Shown: positions 11,258 to 23,900 of the stretch, one piece after another | How positions within the stretch are numbered: position 1 is the stretch's first letter | Layout of the letters: each line of letters opens with the position of its first letter | Assembly: GCA_033002965.1 (NCBI GenBank) | Contig: JAURVB010005960.1 | Location: 30,364-94,363 of the forward strand | Length of the DNA: 64,000 bases | Source: Piper betle | Taxonomy: Eukaryota; Streptophyta; Magnoliopsida; Piperales; Piperaceae | Direction: 5' to 3' | The notes under the pieces: generated by a model | The model's database searches: none | What the model was told of the DNA's origin: nothing | The model's input: only the letters and a program-made list of their open reading frames with translations | Made by a program: the position numbers and the translations under genes

Positions 11258-11313
11258 GGTTGGAGAACAAAATGCTACCTCTTAACTGTAAATTAAGTGA
11301 TACACATTTAGGT

Positions 11314-11322
11314 CTATATATG
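11314..11322 (-). promoter_or_regulatory. Probable TATA box of the minus-strand P450
   Basis: Read on the minus strand, TCATATATAG lies about 60 bases before the ATG at 11257, a usual place for a TATA box. Position and composition only. Confidence 0.45.
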
Positions 11323-11329
11323 ATGTAAT

Positions 11330-14300
11330 TTGCATTATTGAGCAAGCTCATTAATTCTAATACATATCCTGTGACTAGCTCGTGAATATTATTGTATAAA
11401 ATCTGGCTGGCTATTTCCTGTGTATATGGTAATGCATGACGTTGCTTGGGGAAAAAAATAATTCATGATAATGCCATTTATAATTGATTAATTAATTTGA
11501 AACCCAATCTTTGATCTTGTATTAATTATATTCATGAGTGCGCAACTTTGTTTTTTAGCCCCATAACTATTTTTTTTGCTTAAAAGTTTTTGTTGTCCTT
11601 TTTTTCCATCTCAAACATTTTATTTCACTTGATTGGAACGAAGTAAATCTAACATTAGTTTTTAAAAGGTACTAAATATATAGTCAAAAAATATATTTAC
11701 CATTAGTCAAATATTTATGCTACAGGGTGAGAATCATCAGAATTTTCAATAAAACTCCGCAAGCGTAGATAGATTTTTAAGTTTATAAATAAATCCTGGT
11801 GGAATAATGAGATGGACTCTAATTTCTATAGAAATTAAACTCTAAAATAAATGAGAATAATTTGACTTATTTTATTTTATTTTCGTTATATTTTGATTTG
11901 TCAAATTTCCACTTTTCATCACTTTTAGTTCTCCTTTTATTAATAAATAGAGAGTAGATATCTCATCACGAGACTTTTTAATTAATCATTTATTTATTAT
12001 GATTTAGGACGCATAAAACCCTTAAATTTGTTTTGCTTAAAGAAACAGCAATGAAAGAATTGCGTCAGGATATACGTAAAGATAGTTACGTTATCAATAA
12101 AAAAAAGTATATTATATGATAATCATGCATGCTACAAGGATAAAACATTAAAAAAATAATAATATGTCCTTCCCTCTCTTCAAATTACACGTAAGAATGA
12201 CTAAATTTGGGTCCCATGCGAATGGTCGGCAGAAAAAAAATGTGGAAATTTTTTTATTTTATAAATAAACAACATCAATCGTTTTAGAACAAGATAAATT
12301 ATTTATGTATCCCTTTCAAAGGTTGAAGGGTACTAGTATTAATGGTAATAAAAGATTTTATTTAAATAACTAGTATTTTTTTTAGTATTATAATATAATC
12401 TCAATAAATTTTGGAATCTAATGAATGAGATGATTAACCATATAATTTATTAATTAATTTATCAATCTCCTAATAAATAAACCATTGTAAATAACGAAAC
12501 TAAGATGCATGGAGGAATAGTATATGTTAATGAAATTTATGGAGGTATAGATTTTCATATTGTCTCTCCCAATGCCCCCAAGATGAACCAGCTATTCAGG
12601 AGATGTAATAAATTTATGAATTATGAGCATCAAAATGCATGGCCTTGCCATCATTCTAGTTTGTCTTTGAAAATAAAAGTTGGTCTTGGTAGGCTTAGTT
12701 CCAACGTAGTAAAAGATGAAAGATCATGATATTGGGTTGGACGGGCACTCATGTTTTGCTGGTATTCTTGCAAGCAGAACCTGCTGATTAAATTCCATTT
12801 CAAACACAGTAGTAGACCATGCATGTTACAAACACACAAAACACTCTACCTATGATGCAAAATGGATTCTAGTTGGAACTACCAAGCGCTTGGATTCATT
12901 TGTTTAGCATTTCCCTTAGGATTTTCTCATTGTACCACCTATATTTAGCTTATATTACCCTTCGTTTTTTCTTGTATATTTAGTAACTTTCCCGTCAAAA
13001 CTACCACCAAATACAATGGCAAGAACGCCAAGCGGAGAGCCATGACATTCAACAAATCTAACAAGATAAAACCCATTTCTTAGCAAGCCTTCAAGAACAA
13101 AAGTCTTGCCGCAGATAACCCAATACGTACAGCTCCCCTTGAGTAAATACCAAGGATGTTCCATCTACTTGAGACACCAAGCCAAAAAAATGTGGGTGAT
13201 CACTGTCTTGGTGACCTTTGTAAAGTGTCATAGCAGCCCTGAACAACCCCTTCCCATCTGTCTTCCCCCAGTTGTGGTTTTCAAGCTTGGACTTATCGGT
13301 TTATCAATTGGATCGTTTTTGTTTGTTGTATTCCACCGGCACCCATCGCGAGGAATGCTTTCATTGCTCTCTTGACTCTTTTGTCGCTGCTTTGGCTTTT
13401 AAACTCAGAGGGCATATAGCGCCACAACGTTGAGGCATCCGAGAGAGCTAGCGCTACACTTGCGTATTCGTACCTTGGCTTGCCAATATAATACGTTCCT
13501 TTGCTTTGATCTTAATAAATAATAAGTAGCTATATTATTATCAGCCCAATGAGTTAATTGACTCTATGAATTTCTAGTCATGTTTGTATATTTTTTTATG
13601 GGTCAACTGCTTTTGAAAAAATAAAATATGTGGGTCCATTTGGTATATCTATCTATGCCCGTAGAAATAAGAAGACTGTAAAAAATGGTACTCTTGGTCG
13701 ATTTAGAGCTTTATATGAAAAAATACGCTGGAAAATGCATTTTTTGAAAAAGAGAGAGAAACTAAAAAATTCATAAGGAAAAGGGAAATTCTAATAAATT
13801 GATAAATTCACCCTTAAAAGAAAAAAACAACGACGGCTACTAATTGAAAAAACTAATTGCCCAACCTTCGATTGGTCATAGCAATTGCAACCCGTCGCAT
13901 CATCGTCGGTAGAAGAGCTAGCAAGCCACTTTACCTCAGTGCAGACTCACACACATAAAATGAGTTGTTCCGAACTTAATTTTTGTAAGCATGCATTTAA
14001 CCTGTAGTGAGGAGAGGTATGCCCCAAGTTTTGCGTCGGTATCTGATGCCGAGGAGAGACGGGCAAAAGCTGCCAACGCTGGAATCCAAGAGGAGAAACC
14101 AACCACAGAAGCACACCTTTGATACGTGATCTTTCACTCTTTTTTCTCTCTTTCTTATTAGTTGTCATTGTTGTTGTTACCTGTGTGTATGTATCATCTT
14201 AGTCAATGATTCTATGTTGCTTGGGATGTAACTTAGAGCTGGTATATGGGTTACTGAGTTTGACCATGAAAAGCTACTGCAATCGGAGGAAATGGGTTTG

Positions 14301-15400
14301 GATTCGGCCGACCTTCTTTTTCGATCAAATGTCGATTTCAAGCTCCAAATACCAACACCGATTCACGGCTGCCGCTACTGTTGGCCTGCACGGAGCTCCG
14401 TGACCTTGCCCGCTGTATCTTTAACTTTTGGTAACAGGGGTAGCGGCGCGCGTTTTTGAACTCGTTCCCTTGATCTTATGTGCCTGAAAGTGAAGCTTGA
14501 TATTTAAACAAATAAGTACTATTTAATTAGTTAATCTTCTTAATATACCCATCAATACATTTCATTTCATGCTAATGATGATCTAATCTAGAGGTCAAAT
14601 TTGAGCAAGTTCAATTATTGATTCGGCGAAAGTTCGATTAATCTGAAGATCAAGTCGAGTCAAAGACCAGAACGGGTCATGCGAGCTGGATCTTTAATTT
14701 TGGACATTTCTATCTTATTTTTTTAATAAAAATTAAAAATTAAACTAAATAACTATCTTTATCGATATTTAATGAAAAATAGCAGCACTCATTATTAAAA
14801 ATACAATTTGAGGGGCGATTATTTGTTATTTTTTATGATAATTTGGTGGAACCATATCAATCAGATCTCGTCTTTCTTTTTAGCAACCCATATCTTATAT
14901 TTTTAAAATAACGCTCTCAATCAACGTTCTTGTATAATTAATTAAGTTAATTTTTTTGAATCGTATGTTATACCTATCGTAAAAGGTGGGTGATGAATGT
15001 CATGTAACATGATTCTTTATTTAATCACCGTTGCTGGGCTAAAACAAAACGCAAAACAAGTTTGTGGTACGTGAAGGCGTACAATGTAGATGATCGAGTT
15101 ATTGGGATCAACCAAACAAAATCCTTATTCAACAAACAAAGGTAAAAAATACTAATAAATATATAAAATTAATTTTTAAAAAACTTTTTAATATAGGTAA
15201 ATTAAATTTTAAGTGAAAATTCTTAAATTTTAAAGAAAATCTTAAAATCCAAAGAAGAAAAGCATCTAGTCTAACTTGCTTTTATTCTTTTCATAGCAAA
15301 CAAATCTATAAACTCTTAATTTTTATCCAAAATAAAATTCTAATTCATGCATTTACAGCGGACAACCCAACAAGAGTATTTGGCAAAGAAGACCCAACAA
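11330..15400. other. AT-rich intergenic DNA
   Basis: About 4 kb with many poly-A/T runs and no convincing gene. Two less AT-rich patches (12955-13490 and 13860-14460) have coding-like composition. In the first, the minus strand reads as fragments such as YASVALALSDASTLWRYMPSEF, but they are interrupted by stops and I do not recognise the family. They may be decayed gene pieces. Confidence 0.5.
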
Positions 15401-15439
15401 GAAGAGGTGAGAGAGAGACAAAAGAACAGTGGGAGCAAA

Positions 15440-15650
15440 TGGCTCGATCTGGGCGCCTGCTCCTTCCTGTTTGGACCCATCCTACTCTCTCCCTCGATCC
15501 CCGTTCCCAACCCCGCCCCTTCCCTCTTCTCTGCTCTACCCTCTTCTGCTCGTCATCTCCTACTTCTTCCTCTCTTCCTCCTCATCATCACTCCCCACCT
15601 TCCTTTCTCCCCACCACCTCTTCTTCTTCATTCCAATTGCCCACACCCTT
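15440..15650 (+). promoter_or_regulatory. CT-rich leader/promoter tract upstream of the F-box gene
   Basis: A pyrimidine-rich stretch (TCTCTCC, CTTCTTCC-type repeats), followed by a (TA)n tract at about 15741-15768, 200-400 bases before the F-box ATG. Such CT-rich patches are common near plant transcription starts. Open frames across it are low-complexity and are not believed to be genes. Confidence 0.4.
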
Positions 15651-15738
15651 ACATTCCTCACTACTACTACTCCCATGCAAAGTGCAACCACTTAACAAAA
15701 CCAACCAGTACCACCTCCTAATTCACATATATATACAC

Positions 15739-15774
<36 letters not shown>

Positions 15775-15855
15775 CAGCTCACTATATACAATATATAATA
15801 CAGAGGAGGAAAGGAAGAGACCGATATTATTATCGTTATCGATAGTGGGTTGTCA

Positions 15856-16367
15856 ATGGAAGACAAAAAGGATGCCAGCCGTGGCAGTAGTAGTAATGGC
15901 GGCAACAATAATAAGAAACAAAGGAAGTGGAAGAGACAGCCGCAGCAGGAGCAGGGGAGGTTTCAATGTAGCTTCCAAATCAATGACCACCCAGACGTGT
16001 TGGTGGAGGTGCTCTCCCGGCTCGACGCCCGCTCCCTCGCCGCCGCCGCCTGCGTCAGTCGGCTGTGGAGCTCGCTCTGCCGCCACGACGCGCTCTGGGA
16101 GAGCCTCTGCCCCCGCCACCACCCCCCTACCACCATTCTCCTTCCTCTTCCAATATCCGCCCCATCGTCGCGGCCCTCGGCGGCTACCGGCGGCTGTACG
16201 CCTCCTGCGTCCGGCCGGCGCTGGCCCGGCTCCGCGAGCGCGACCGCCGGCGGCTCACCCTGTCTCTCTCCCTCTCCCTCTTCTCGGTGCACTGCTACGA
16301 GCGGCTCGGCGACCGGGGCGAGGCCCCCTCGCTATGGTTCCTTTGTCATCCTCTCAACGTCTCTTAA
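15856..16367 (+). CDS. F-box protein of the GID2/SLY1-SNEEZY group; one frame break
   Basis: An intronless gene starting at ATG 15856. After a basic, low-complexity N-terminus comes an F-box (about residues 40-85: DVLVEVLSRLDARSLAAAAC, then SRLWSSLCRHDALWESLCPRH), then a second conserved block (IRPIVAALGGYRRLYASC) and a C-terminal LSLSLFSVHCYERL, the arrangement of SNE/SLY1-type subunits. These join an SCF ubiquitin ligase and target DELLA repressors in gibberellin signalling. SNE seems closer than SLY1 because LYASCVRPAL and the C-terminus resemble it, but this is from memory of the family. The frame changes at the C6 run 16122-16127; one missing C explains it and gives about 170 aa, a normal size. 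Confidence 0.8.
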
Positions 16368-17508
16368 ATATGATCCCTCCCCGCCATTGCCACACTCGAT
16401 GAGCTGATCTTCAATTCTCTATTCCTTTTAGCATTATTTCGTTCCGTCTAAGATTATTGTGTCAGATTTGTTTTATTACTATTATTATTGGTTTAATGCG
16501 ATGGCGAAAATATTGAGCTCTGGTGAACTGCCTATCTTTACTTTCTAGATGCTATTTATACAATAAAGTTGTTCAAAGTCTGTGGGTATTTTTTTCAATA
16601 GCTAGTAGTAATTCATAATATATATATATATATATATGTGTGTGTATATGGACTTATTGAGGTGGTAATGACTTTAATTAGATCTGTCATCTGTGCAGAA
16701 GTTTGTCCCTTCTTCATCTTTTTGCACAAGTGAGTGTGAGCCCAGAGGCCAGGTGTAGTCCCTGTACAGCGTGCAAGGAAATCTACCACTACCCGTCCAG
16801 CAGCACCAGTGGCCAATGGGCTCCCCCTTGGATTCTTTTGTTTTTATTTCAACATGACATTTCTATTGACCATCACCTAACATTATAAATAAATAAAATG
16901 ATCCGTCCAATATCTCTATGCTTGTCAAGGCTTGAATTTTGGAAATTGTACACCATTGGGTAGGAAGATACCCAAGAAAGCAGCACCGGTTCTGTGATGA
17001 CTTCACTGGGTTATTAATGTAAAGACGTGAATATCAGACTATCAGTATTAGTAATCACCCTCTTCAAACTAAGCTATCTGCATTGTCTTGGAATATATTT
17101 TCCCATTCAAATTGTCGTCAAAGTGTCTCATCCATATTTTTCCCGTTCATAACTTGTCCAAGTTCGCCTTCATTTCCTGCTCTCTGCTGTTTTGCAAACT
17201 GCAGTTGGGACTCATCAAAGATGCTACCACTGTTTGTTTGAATAAAGATGCTACCATTTTGGACGGCAAAGGGGTCCATCAAACAGTTATTTCAACCTTC
17301 TATGAAGGATGGGGTTGGGAATAGATGTCGCCCTCTAGTCTCAATAAAGCCAAGCTCATTAAAATATACTATTACGGATTAAGGACTACCTCATGGATGC
17401 ATGATGGAAAACACGAATGACTGTTCAAGAAGAGGACTTTACCATTCAAAATTCAGAGACGCCGAGAAAGCACAAATGTCTACAGAGAAAAGTGCTGTTC
17501 ATGAGGAA
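16368..17508. other. 3' UTR and spacer after the F-box gene
   Basis: Non-coding DNA with a (TA)n tract at about 16620-16637. No further conserved coding segment is visible before the hAT element. Confidence 0.5.
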
Positions 17509-17854
17509 TAGGGGTGCTAATTGAGCGAGCGAGCCGAGCTCGACATGTGTTCGAACTCGGCTCGAATAGTTCGAAACTCGTTCGAACTCGACTCGTGATC
17601 GAACTAGTTTTGGACATACATGTTTGAGTTCGACTCGAATATCTTTTATATGTTCGAGTTCAACTCAAGCTCGAATATACTTAAACTGTTTAATTTTTAT
17701 GAGCTAGTTCGCCCAGCTAGTTCGTTAGCTCGAAATCAGCTCGATTAAAAGTCAAAAGTACCTCACTAAAAAAAAGGCTAATGTGGTTTAAACCCACAAC
17801 TTTGAAGTCATCAAGGTGAATACTTACCATCTCAATTATCTTGCTTCTTTGTTA

Positions 17855-17900
<46 letters not shown>

Positions 17901-17903
<3 letters not shown>

Positions 17904-20198
17904 GGTGGAAGCTATAATGCAGCACAGCCAAGATGGCTGTGCTGCAATTTTCCAGCCGTTGGATTCAATCCAACGGCTGGAAATAAATTTCTCACCCCCC
18001 TCCCCCCACCCACACCACACCCACCCCACCCAACTCCGGCGACTCCTCCTCGGCCGGCCGCCGTGTGTCTCGTCCACTCCCGCCCGCCTCGCCCACCTAC
18101 CTCTCCCACCTGCCTCGCCCGTCGGCCTTGCCCGCCTGCCTCACCCACCCACCTCGCCTGCTCGCCACTCGCCGCGCCAGCCCACCGCTCGCCGCGCCTG
18201 CCTGCCGCTCGCTAGCCCACCGCACCTGCCCCTACTGTTTTGGCGCGCCACCTTGGGTCACCTGGGGAAGATCAGGAATGGCCGGAGGTCGTCGCGGCGA
18301 TTGGACGGAGGCCGGCAACATTCCAAGAAACAGAGCAGAGAGGGGCGGCTAATAGGGCAAGGGAAAGAGAAAGAGGGGAAAGGAAGGGAAGAGGGGCGGC
18401 ACCGGCGGCGCTGGCCGGCGGTGGTGCAAGCGACGGTGGCGGCGAGGTCGCCGGCGGTCGGGGTGGAGCGGCAAAAGCAGAGGACGGGGGCAATCGTGAA
18501 ACAAGAGAGGTCGTGGAGCTGAATGGCAATTTCGTAATTAAAACTTGACTTGCTCCCGACTTGAGTCAATATTATAAAATTTATCCCAAAAAATACAAAA
18601 AAATATATTAAAATACGATAAAATAAAATAATCAAGTTCTAATAGATTTATTTTGTAATATTGACTCAAGTCGCCACCGAGTCAAGTTTTTCTTTTAAAA
18701 CTACCTCTCTCAAAAAATATGAACAAAATAGGGTAAAATACTATAAAATAAAATAATCGATTATAATTCGATTATTTTAATTTATGATATTTTCCTGTAT
18801 TTTTTTATATTTTTTGGCATTTATTTTGTAATATTGACTCGAGTCGGGACCAAGTCAAATTTTTATTATAAAAAATTAATCCGCTCCCGATTCGAGCCAC
18901 TGCTACAAAATAAATTATATATATATATATATAATAATTTTATAATAAAAGTATGACTCGCTCTCAAAGTCGCCAGCGGGCGGCCGGTAGCGAGGTCGCC
19001 GATAGTCGGGTAGCACGACAAAATAGGGGTGGAAAAATGGAGTGGCCAGCAAAATAGGGGAGGGAGGAGGAAATGGGCAGACTTAGTTTCGTAATAAAAA
19101 CTTGACTCGCTCCTGAGTCGAGTCAATATTACGAAATATATCCTGAAAATTATAATAAAATATATAATAAAATACCATAAAATAAAATAATTGAGTTCTA
19201 ATTGATTATTTTATCTTATGGTATTTTAATCTATTTTTTTCATATTTTTCTAGATTTATTTCGTGATATTGACACAAGTTGGGAAGGAAATGGACAGGGG
19301 TAGTTTTGTAATAAAAACTTGACTCGGACCAGACTAGAGTCAATATTACAAAATAATTCCCTAAAAATATAAAAAAATTCAGGAAAATACCAAAAAATAA
19401 AATAATGGAATTATAATGGATTATTTTATTTTATGGTATTTTACCCTATTTTTTCATATTTTTCAAGAGGAGTTGTTTTAAAATAAAAACTTGACTCGAT
19501 GCCGACTTGAGTCAATATTATGAAATAAATTTCAAAAAATATGAAAAAAATAGATTAAAATACCATAAAATAAAATAGTCTATTAGAATTTTGATTATTT
19601 TATTTTATCATATTTTACTATATTTTTTAATATTTTTTGGGATATATTTTATAATATTGACTCAAGTCGGGAGCGAGTTTAGTTTTAATTACTAAGTTGC
19701 CATTCAGCTCCACGACCTCCCCTGTTTCACGATCGCCCCTGTCCTCTGCTTTTGCCGCTCCACCCCGGCCGCTGACCAGCGCCGCCAGTGCCGCCCCTCT
19801 TCCCTTCCTTTCCCCAGGTGACGACCTCCGGCCATTCCCGATCTTCCCCAGGTGACCCAAGGTGGCACGCCAAAATAGTAGGGGCAGGCGCGGTGGGCTG
19901 GCGCAGCGAGCAGCGGGTGGGTGGCGCAGTGGGCTGGCGCGGTGAGCAGCGAGCAAGTGAGGTGGGCAGGCGAGGCAGGCGGCCGAGGTGGGCAGGTTCT
20001 TCCCCAAGTATGGACGGCCCCGGGTGACCCAAGGCAGCGCCGGCAAAATTTGAGCGGCACGGCAACGTCGGAGCGGGAGCAGAAGCGGGAACACTGGGTT
20101 GATTTGGTTGGGTTATTTTTAGCCGTTGGATTCAATCCAACGGCTAAAAAAATTGAACACAGCCATCTTGGCTGTGCTCCATTACAGCTACCTTTTTT

Positions 20199-20200
<2 letters not shown>
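17901..20200. mobile_element. Fold-back element with long inverted arms, nested inside the hAT element
   Basis: 2.3 kb, bounded on both sides by (TA)n. The outer ~85 bases at each end are inverted copies; each holds two perfect hairpins, one around GCACAGCC...GGCTGTGC, the other around GCCGTTGGATT...AATCCAACGGC. Inside them, GC-rich arms (about 17990-18535 and 19690-20090) match in inverted orientation in part, for example the block with CACCTTGGGTCACCTGGGG and its complement near 19848. Between the arms lies an AT-rich array of palindromic units. No transposase is encoded. Insertion into (TA)n would fit a Mutator-like or TA-targeting family, but the exact target duplication is masked by the repeat, so the superfamily is unresolved. 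Confidence 0.75.
18541..19690. repeat. Array of palindromic GACTCG/CGAGTC subrepeats inside the fold-back element
   Basis: A unit beginning AAAACTTGACTCG..GAGTCAATATTA, then AT-rich DNA with ACCATAAAATAAAATAAT, then the inverted complement ending TAATATTGACTCGAGTC, recurs in varied forms (near 18541, 18690, 18840, 19095, 19312, 19485 and 19670). Each unit is a near-palindrome, so the whole array can fold on itself. The motif also appears inside the hAT element at 56954-57688. Confidence 0.75.
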
Positions 20201-20234
<34 letters not shown>

Positions 20235-20937
20235 AAGATTATATTAGTTCGAGTCAAGTTCGAATTACAACCGAGTCGAGTCAAGTCGAGCACAACCTTA
20301 CTCAAGCTCAGCTCGTAAGATTCGACTTCGAGTCAAGTTCAAGTCGAGCACAACCTTGCTCAAGCTCAGCTCGTAAGATTCGAGTTCGAGTCGAGTTCAA
20401 GTCGAGCATTTAAATGTCGAATTTTGAATCGAGTCAAACCAAGTCGAAGTCACGAGCTGGCTCGCTCAATTAACAACCCTAATGAGGAGAAAGCAGTTAG
20501 TTAAGCACTTGCTACAAGACTGCTAGATCCAGCCTCTTAGCATAAAAAGGATTCAAACAAATAGCCGGTTTGTGCCATATATTTTAAAGGAATCTTTTAC
20601 AAACAAATTAAATGATGGAATTTCCTGAAGCATCCCCTCAGTAAGTTATAGCACACAGTCTGACTTGTATACAACAAACCTCTGGTATGATTCCCTCTGC
20701 AAAAGATACAAAATTCACTGATGTGTCGCATTAGATAACCCCCACAATTCAACAAACTTTTGACAGACAATCCGTAATATAAATCTTCTGAAAAAAGAAA
20801 GAGGAAAACAGCTAAAAACGTCAGCGAATGATCTAAAGTTGGACATACACGTCCACAACGAATATCAAGGTTAAAAAAATACTCGATCACGTTTGAACAT
20901 CCCGCCATCTACAGAGCATCTACAGAACTACGTTAAG

Positions 20938-23900
20938 CTACAGCTTGAATTTTTTTGCCGAACTTCCTCCTCCAAGTAAAGAGTCATACTCAAGTCCTCT
21001 GGCAACATCAAAAAGTGTGCAACAGCCTCTTCAGGTGTTCCAACAAGAACACCATGCCCCAGATTAAGAATGTGCCCTTTCCTCCCAGCACATCTCACCA
21101 CCCTATCACAGACAAATCCATGACCTTAGGGAAATTAACAAGCAGAGTATATAAATGTAGAAATCAAAAACTATTGGCAGAGTAAACCATAAGAATGCAG
21201 TCATAAAATTAGTAAAACAAGTTCTTTTTCTTGAATTGACTTGATCCAAAAAGTGAATCTAAATTGATTCTTACAGCACACCATGCAGACAGACGCACCT
21301 GATAGTCATTGTAGTAAGAGCTAGGTCAAATCAATCGTATACATATTGATTAGAGATTACATCAAGACAGTAAGAAAGAGTAAACCATCAGCAAAGTACC
21401 TTATCTTTAGCGCAGCAAGCATATTCTGTAGACATATTAAAGTTTAGTCGTGCCCACATTAATTGAAACATCATTCATAAAGTAAGGTCACGACAATGTC
21501 TTGAGAAAGCTTCTACATATGTATCATTAGATACCACACCTAACACCAGCCACCTCCCTAATTCTATAATTTTCTTGAACTACTTTTTCCTTTGTAAATT
21601 GATAGTCTTCTATGTAGCCATGAACAAATTGACAACAGAGATTACAAAAGCGAATATGCCAGCTTACAACTAATCTGCTAGTGTCTACACATCTATTCTT
21701 AGACAATCACTGAGTAAAAAAATAATTTGCAAAGATATTTTTACAATCAATCATAGCTAAAGTAAGTCCAAAGAATAACACCTGAGAATCTCATCAGTTA
21801 ATGCAGAAAGTGGACCAAAGAGAAATGCCGGGTCAACATTTCCTTGGACACTCATCTCAGTACCCAAACGCTTTCTTCCATCAGACATGTCCACAGTCCA
21901 GTCGAGCCCAATGACATCAACGCCAACACCTTTCATTCGCTCAAGAAGGCCTCCATTACCATTAATATATAAAACAATTGGAGTCTCCGGGCATTTCTTA
22001 CTCACTGCGTTCACTATCTGATGTCACAAACACACTTTCATTAGAAAAATTCTTAAAGCAAACAATTTGGCATAAAGATCCTGTTTTGTGATGCTTGACT
22101 GTAATTTCCAATCAATATTACTGAGTCCTTTGACAACTAAAGAGAGACTTTAAAGTAATGTAGAACAATATTAATCACTCACCTCTTCAATATAAGGTTT
22201 TGACCAAAGCTCCCACATATTTGGGGGCAGCTGACCACCCCATGAGTCAAATATTTGAACACATTGTGCACCAGAAGTAACTTGGAAGATTATATACTCA
22301 GAAATTGCAAGCGACAGATGAGAAAGTAAGGCCCTCAATACGTGAGGAGCAGTATGGCACATGCTCTTGATAGTTGTATAAGTCTTACTTGTACCGCCTT
22401 CAACTATATATGTGGCAAGAGTCCATGGAGCGCCAACAAAACCAAGCACGGCTGCTTTGTCTCCGACCTACTAACAGCACCAGAAACTCATATTAAAGAA
22501 ATACTTACATATAACAGAAAAAAGGAAGCAAAAAAGATACAAAAGAAGTAAAATGGAAAATACAATACTAAGGTTTAAACCAGTCAGACAGAAAACATAT
22601 CATTTGCCAATTATGTCTCAAAAGCCCTCAAGAGCAAACATGTACATGCATGGGCAGGATCAAAACAAATTTGAGAACATTTCTCAAAGATGGATGTCCT
22701 TTAATGGCACAATAAGACCTGGTTAAGAAAAACCAACCACGCACAAACTAGGAGAGACAAAAAAGACAGAAGGTTATTCAGGCACGCTTGCAAGAACTCA
22801 CTGAAAAGGACCTAATGCATTTGCTTCGGACTAAATGTTAATCAATATAACTTAAAACAGGACCAAGTATTAGAGAATTAAATAATCATACACTTCTGTC
22901 TACTGTTCACTTGAAATTGAGCCACAAATTTCAGTTAAGTATCCTACCTCTCTTTGCAAAATGCTAAGAGATTCTCCAACAAAGTGGAGTTTAGAAAGGT
23001 CAATAGGATGCAACATGTTGAGCCCATCTTCAGACCTAATGGGCGATGTAAGGACTGGACCCTTTACGTCATCTATGTCAAATGGAACCCCAACCGCAGG
23101 TAGTGGAGTGAGTATATCCGAGAAAATAATGACACCATCAGGCTGAAAGGCTTTCCAAGGCTGCAAGGAAATTTCTACAATGAGATCTGTTGTCTCGGAC
23201 CTCTGCCTGAAGGATGGGTATTTTTCTGCTAGTTTTCTGTAAACAGACATATACCTTCCAGCTTGGCGCATCATCCATGCTGGAGGACGATTTACATAAT
23301 TGCCTCTGGCTGCTTGCACCAAAAGTGGATCTAGGAATAAAACACAACAGACAGGCACAAAAAAGGAAAAAATTAATATCATTTCAGTAACAATAACTTT
23401 TTCGTGTCTTCGACAGTTAAAAACATCTACATTGTAATGTACATTACTTTCCTATAAAAATGTAAAAATAATATGACTGCCCCTGGCTGCTTGCACCAAG
23501 AGTGAAGCTAGTAATGAAGCTCAACAGGCGTGCACAATAAAAAATAATATATATCAAATGCGATAATAGTAACCTTTTTGGTCTTCGACAGTTGAAAGGC
23601 ATCTACATTGCCAGATACATTCTTTTCCCATACAATTGTAATAACAACCTTAATAATGGACGACAACATGTAAATAGTTTGAGCTCATAGTGACCCATTA
23701 TAAAGTGTGCTATCCACAAAAGTTTGGCAATAGAAGAGAGAGTAAATCCACGATATCGCATTGCTCACTATTTATTTGATGCGTATAAATTCTCCTGAAA
23801 GGAATGAGCTTCAATGCTCTAAAATGAAATCCACTACTAAAGAGGGAAAATATGAGCACCTAATCTTTTTTTATTATGAACAGCATACTCATCATCTTTG

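Larger units (their letters stand above)
17509..20481. mobile_element. Non-autonomous hAT-type DNA transposon carrying a nested insertion
   Basis: The ends are inverted repeats: TAGGGGTGCTAATTGAGCGAGC on the left; the right end read in reverse is TAGGGTTGTTAATTGAGCGAGC. Flanks ATGAGGAA (17501-17508) and ATGAGGAG (20482-20489) are an 8-bp target duplication with one mismatch, the hAT signature. Subterminal regions (17530-17740 and 20240-20465) are packed with short GAGCTCG / GTTCGAGTCGAG motifs in both orientations, as hAT elements have for transposase binding. No transposase frame is present. Removing the inner element leaves about 670 bases, a normal size for a non-autonomous hAT. Confidence 0.85.

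Noticed and set aside
985..11322. A plant biosynthetic gene cluster
   Set aside because: Only P450 paralogues are present; no terpene synthase, methyltransferase, acyltransferase or other pathway enzyme accompanies them here. A tandem P450 array is the simpler description.
13947..14460. Possible small gene around 14.2 kb
   Set aside because: A frame reading FDHEKLLQSEEMGLDSADLL looks coding-like for 60 codons but has no start context, splice sites or family that I recognise.
15347..15798. Three overlapping open frames of 88-124 codons before the F-box gene
   Set aside because: They arise from CT-rich low-complexity DNA (Ser/Leu/Pro strings), and no frame looks like a protein family.
17990..18550. 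Overlapping GC-rich open frames in both strands of the left arm of the fold-back element
   Set aside because: Proline/arginine/alanine-rich in every frame on both strands, low complexity, no domain. They follow from GC richness of a transposon arm, and the same appears in the inverted arm at 19690-20135.
18541..19690. The palindrome array considered as a CRISPR-like array or centromeric satellite
   Set aside because: Units vary in length and orientation, there are no constant spacers, and the array is confined within a transposon.
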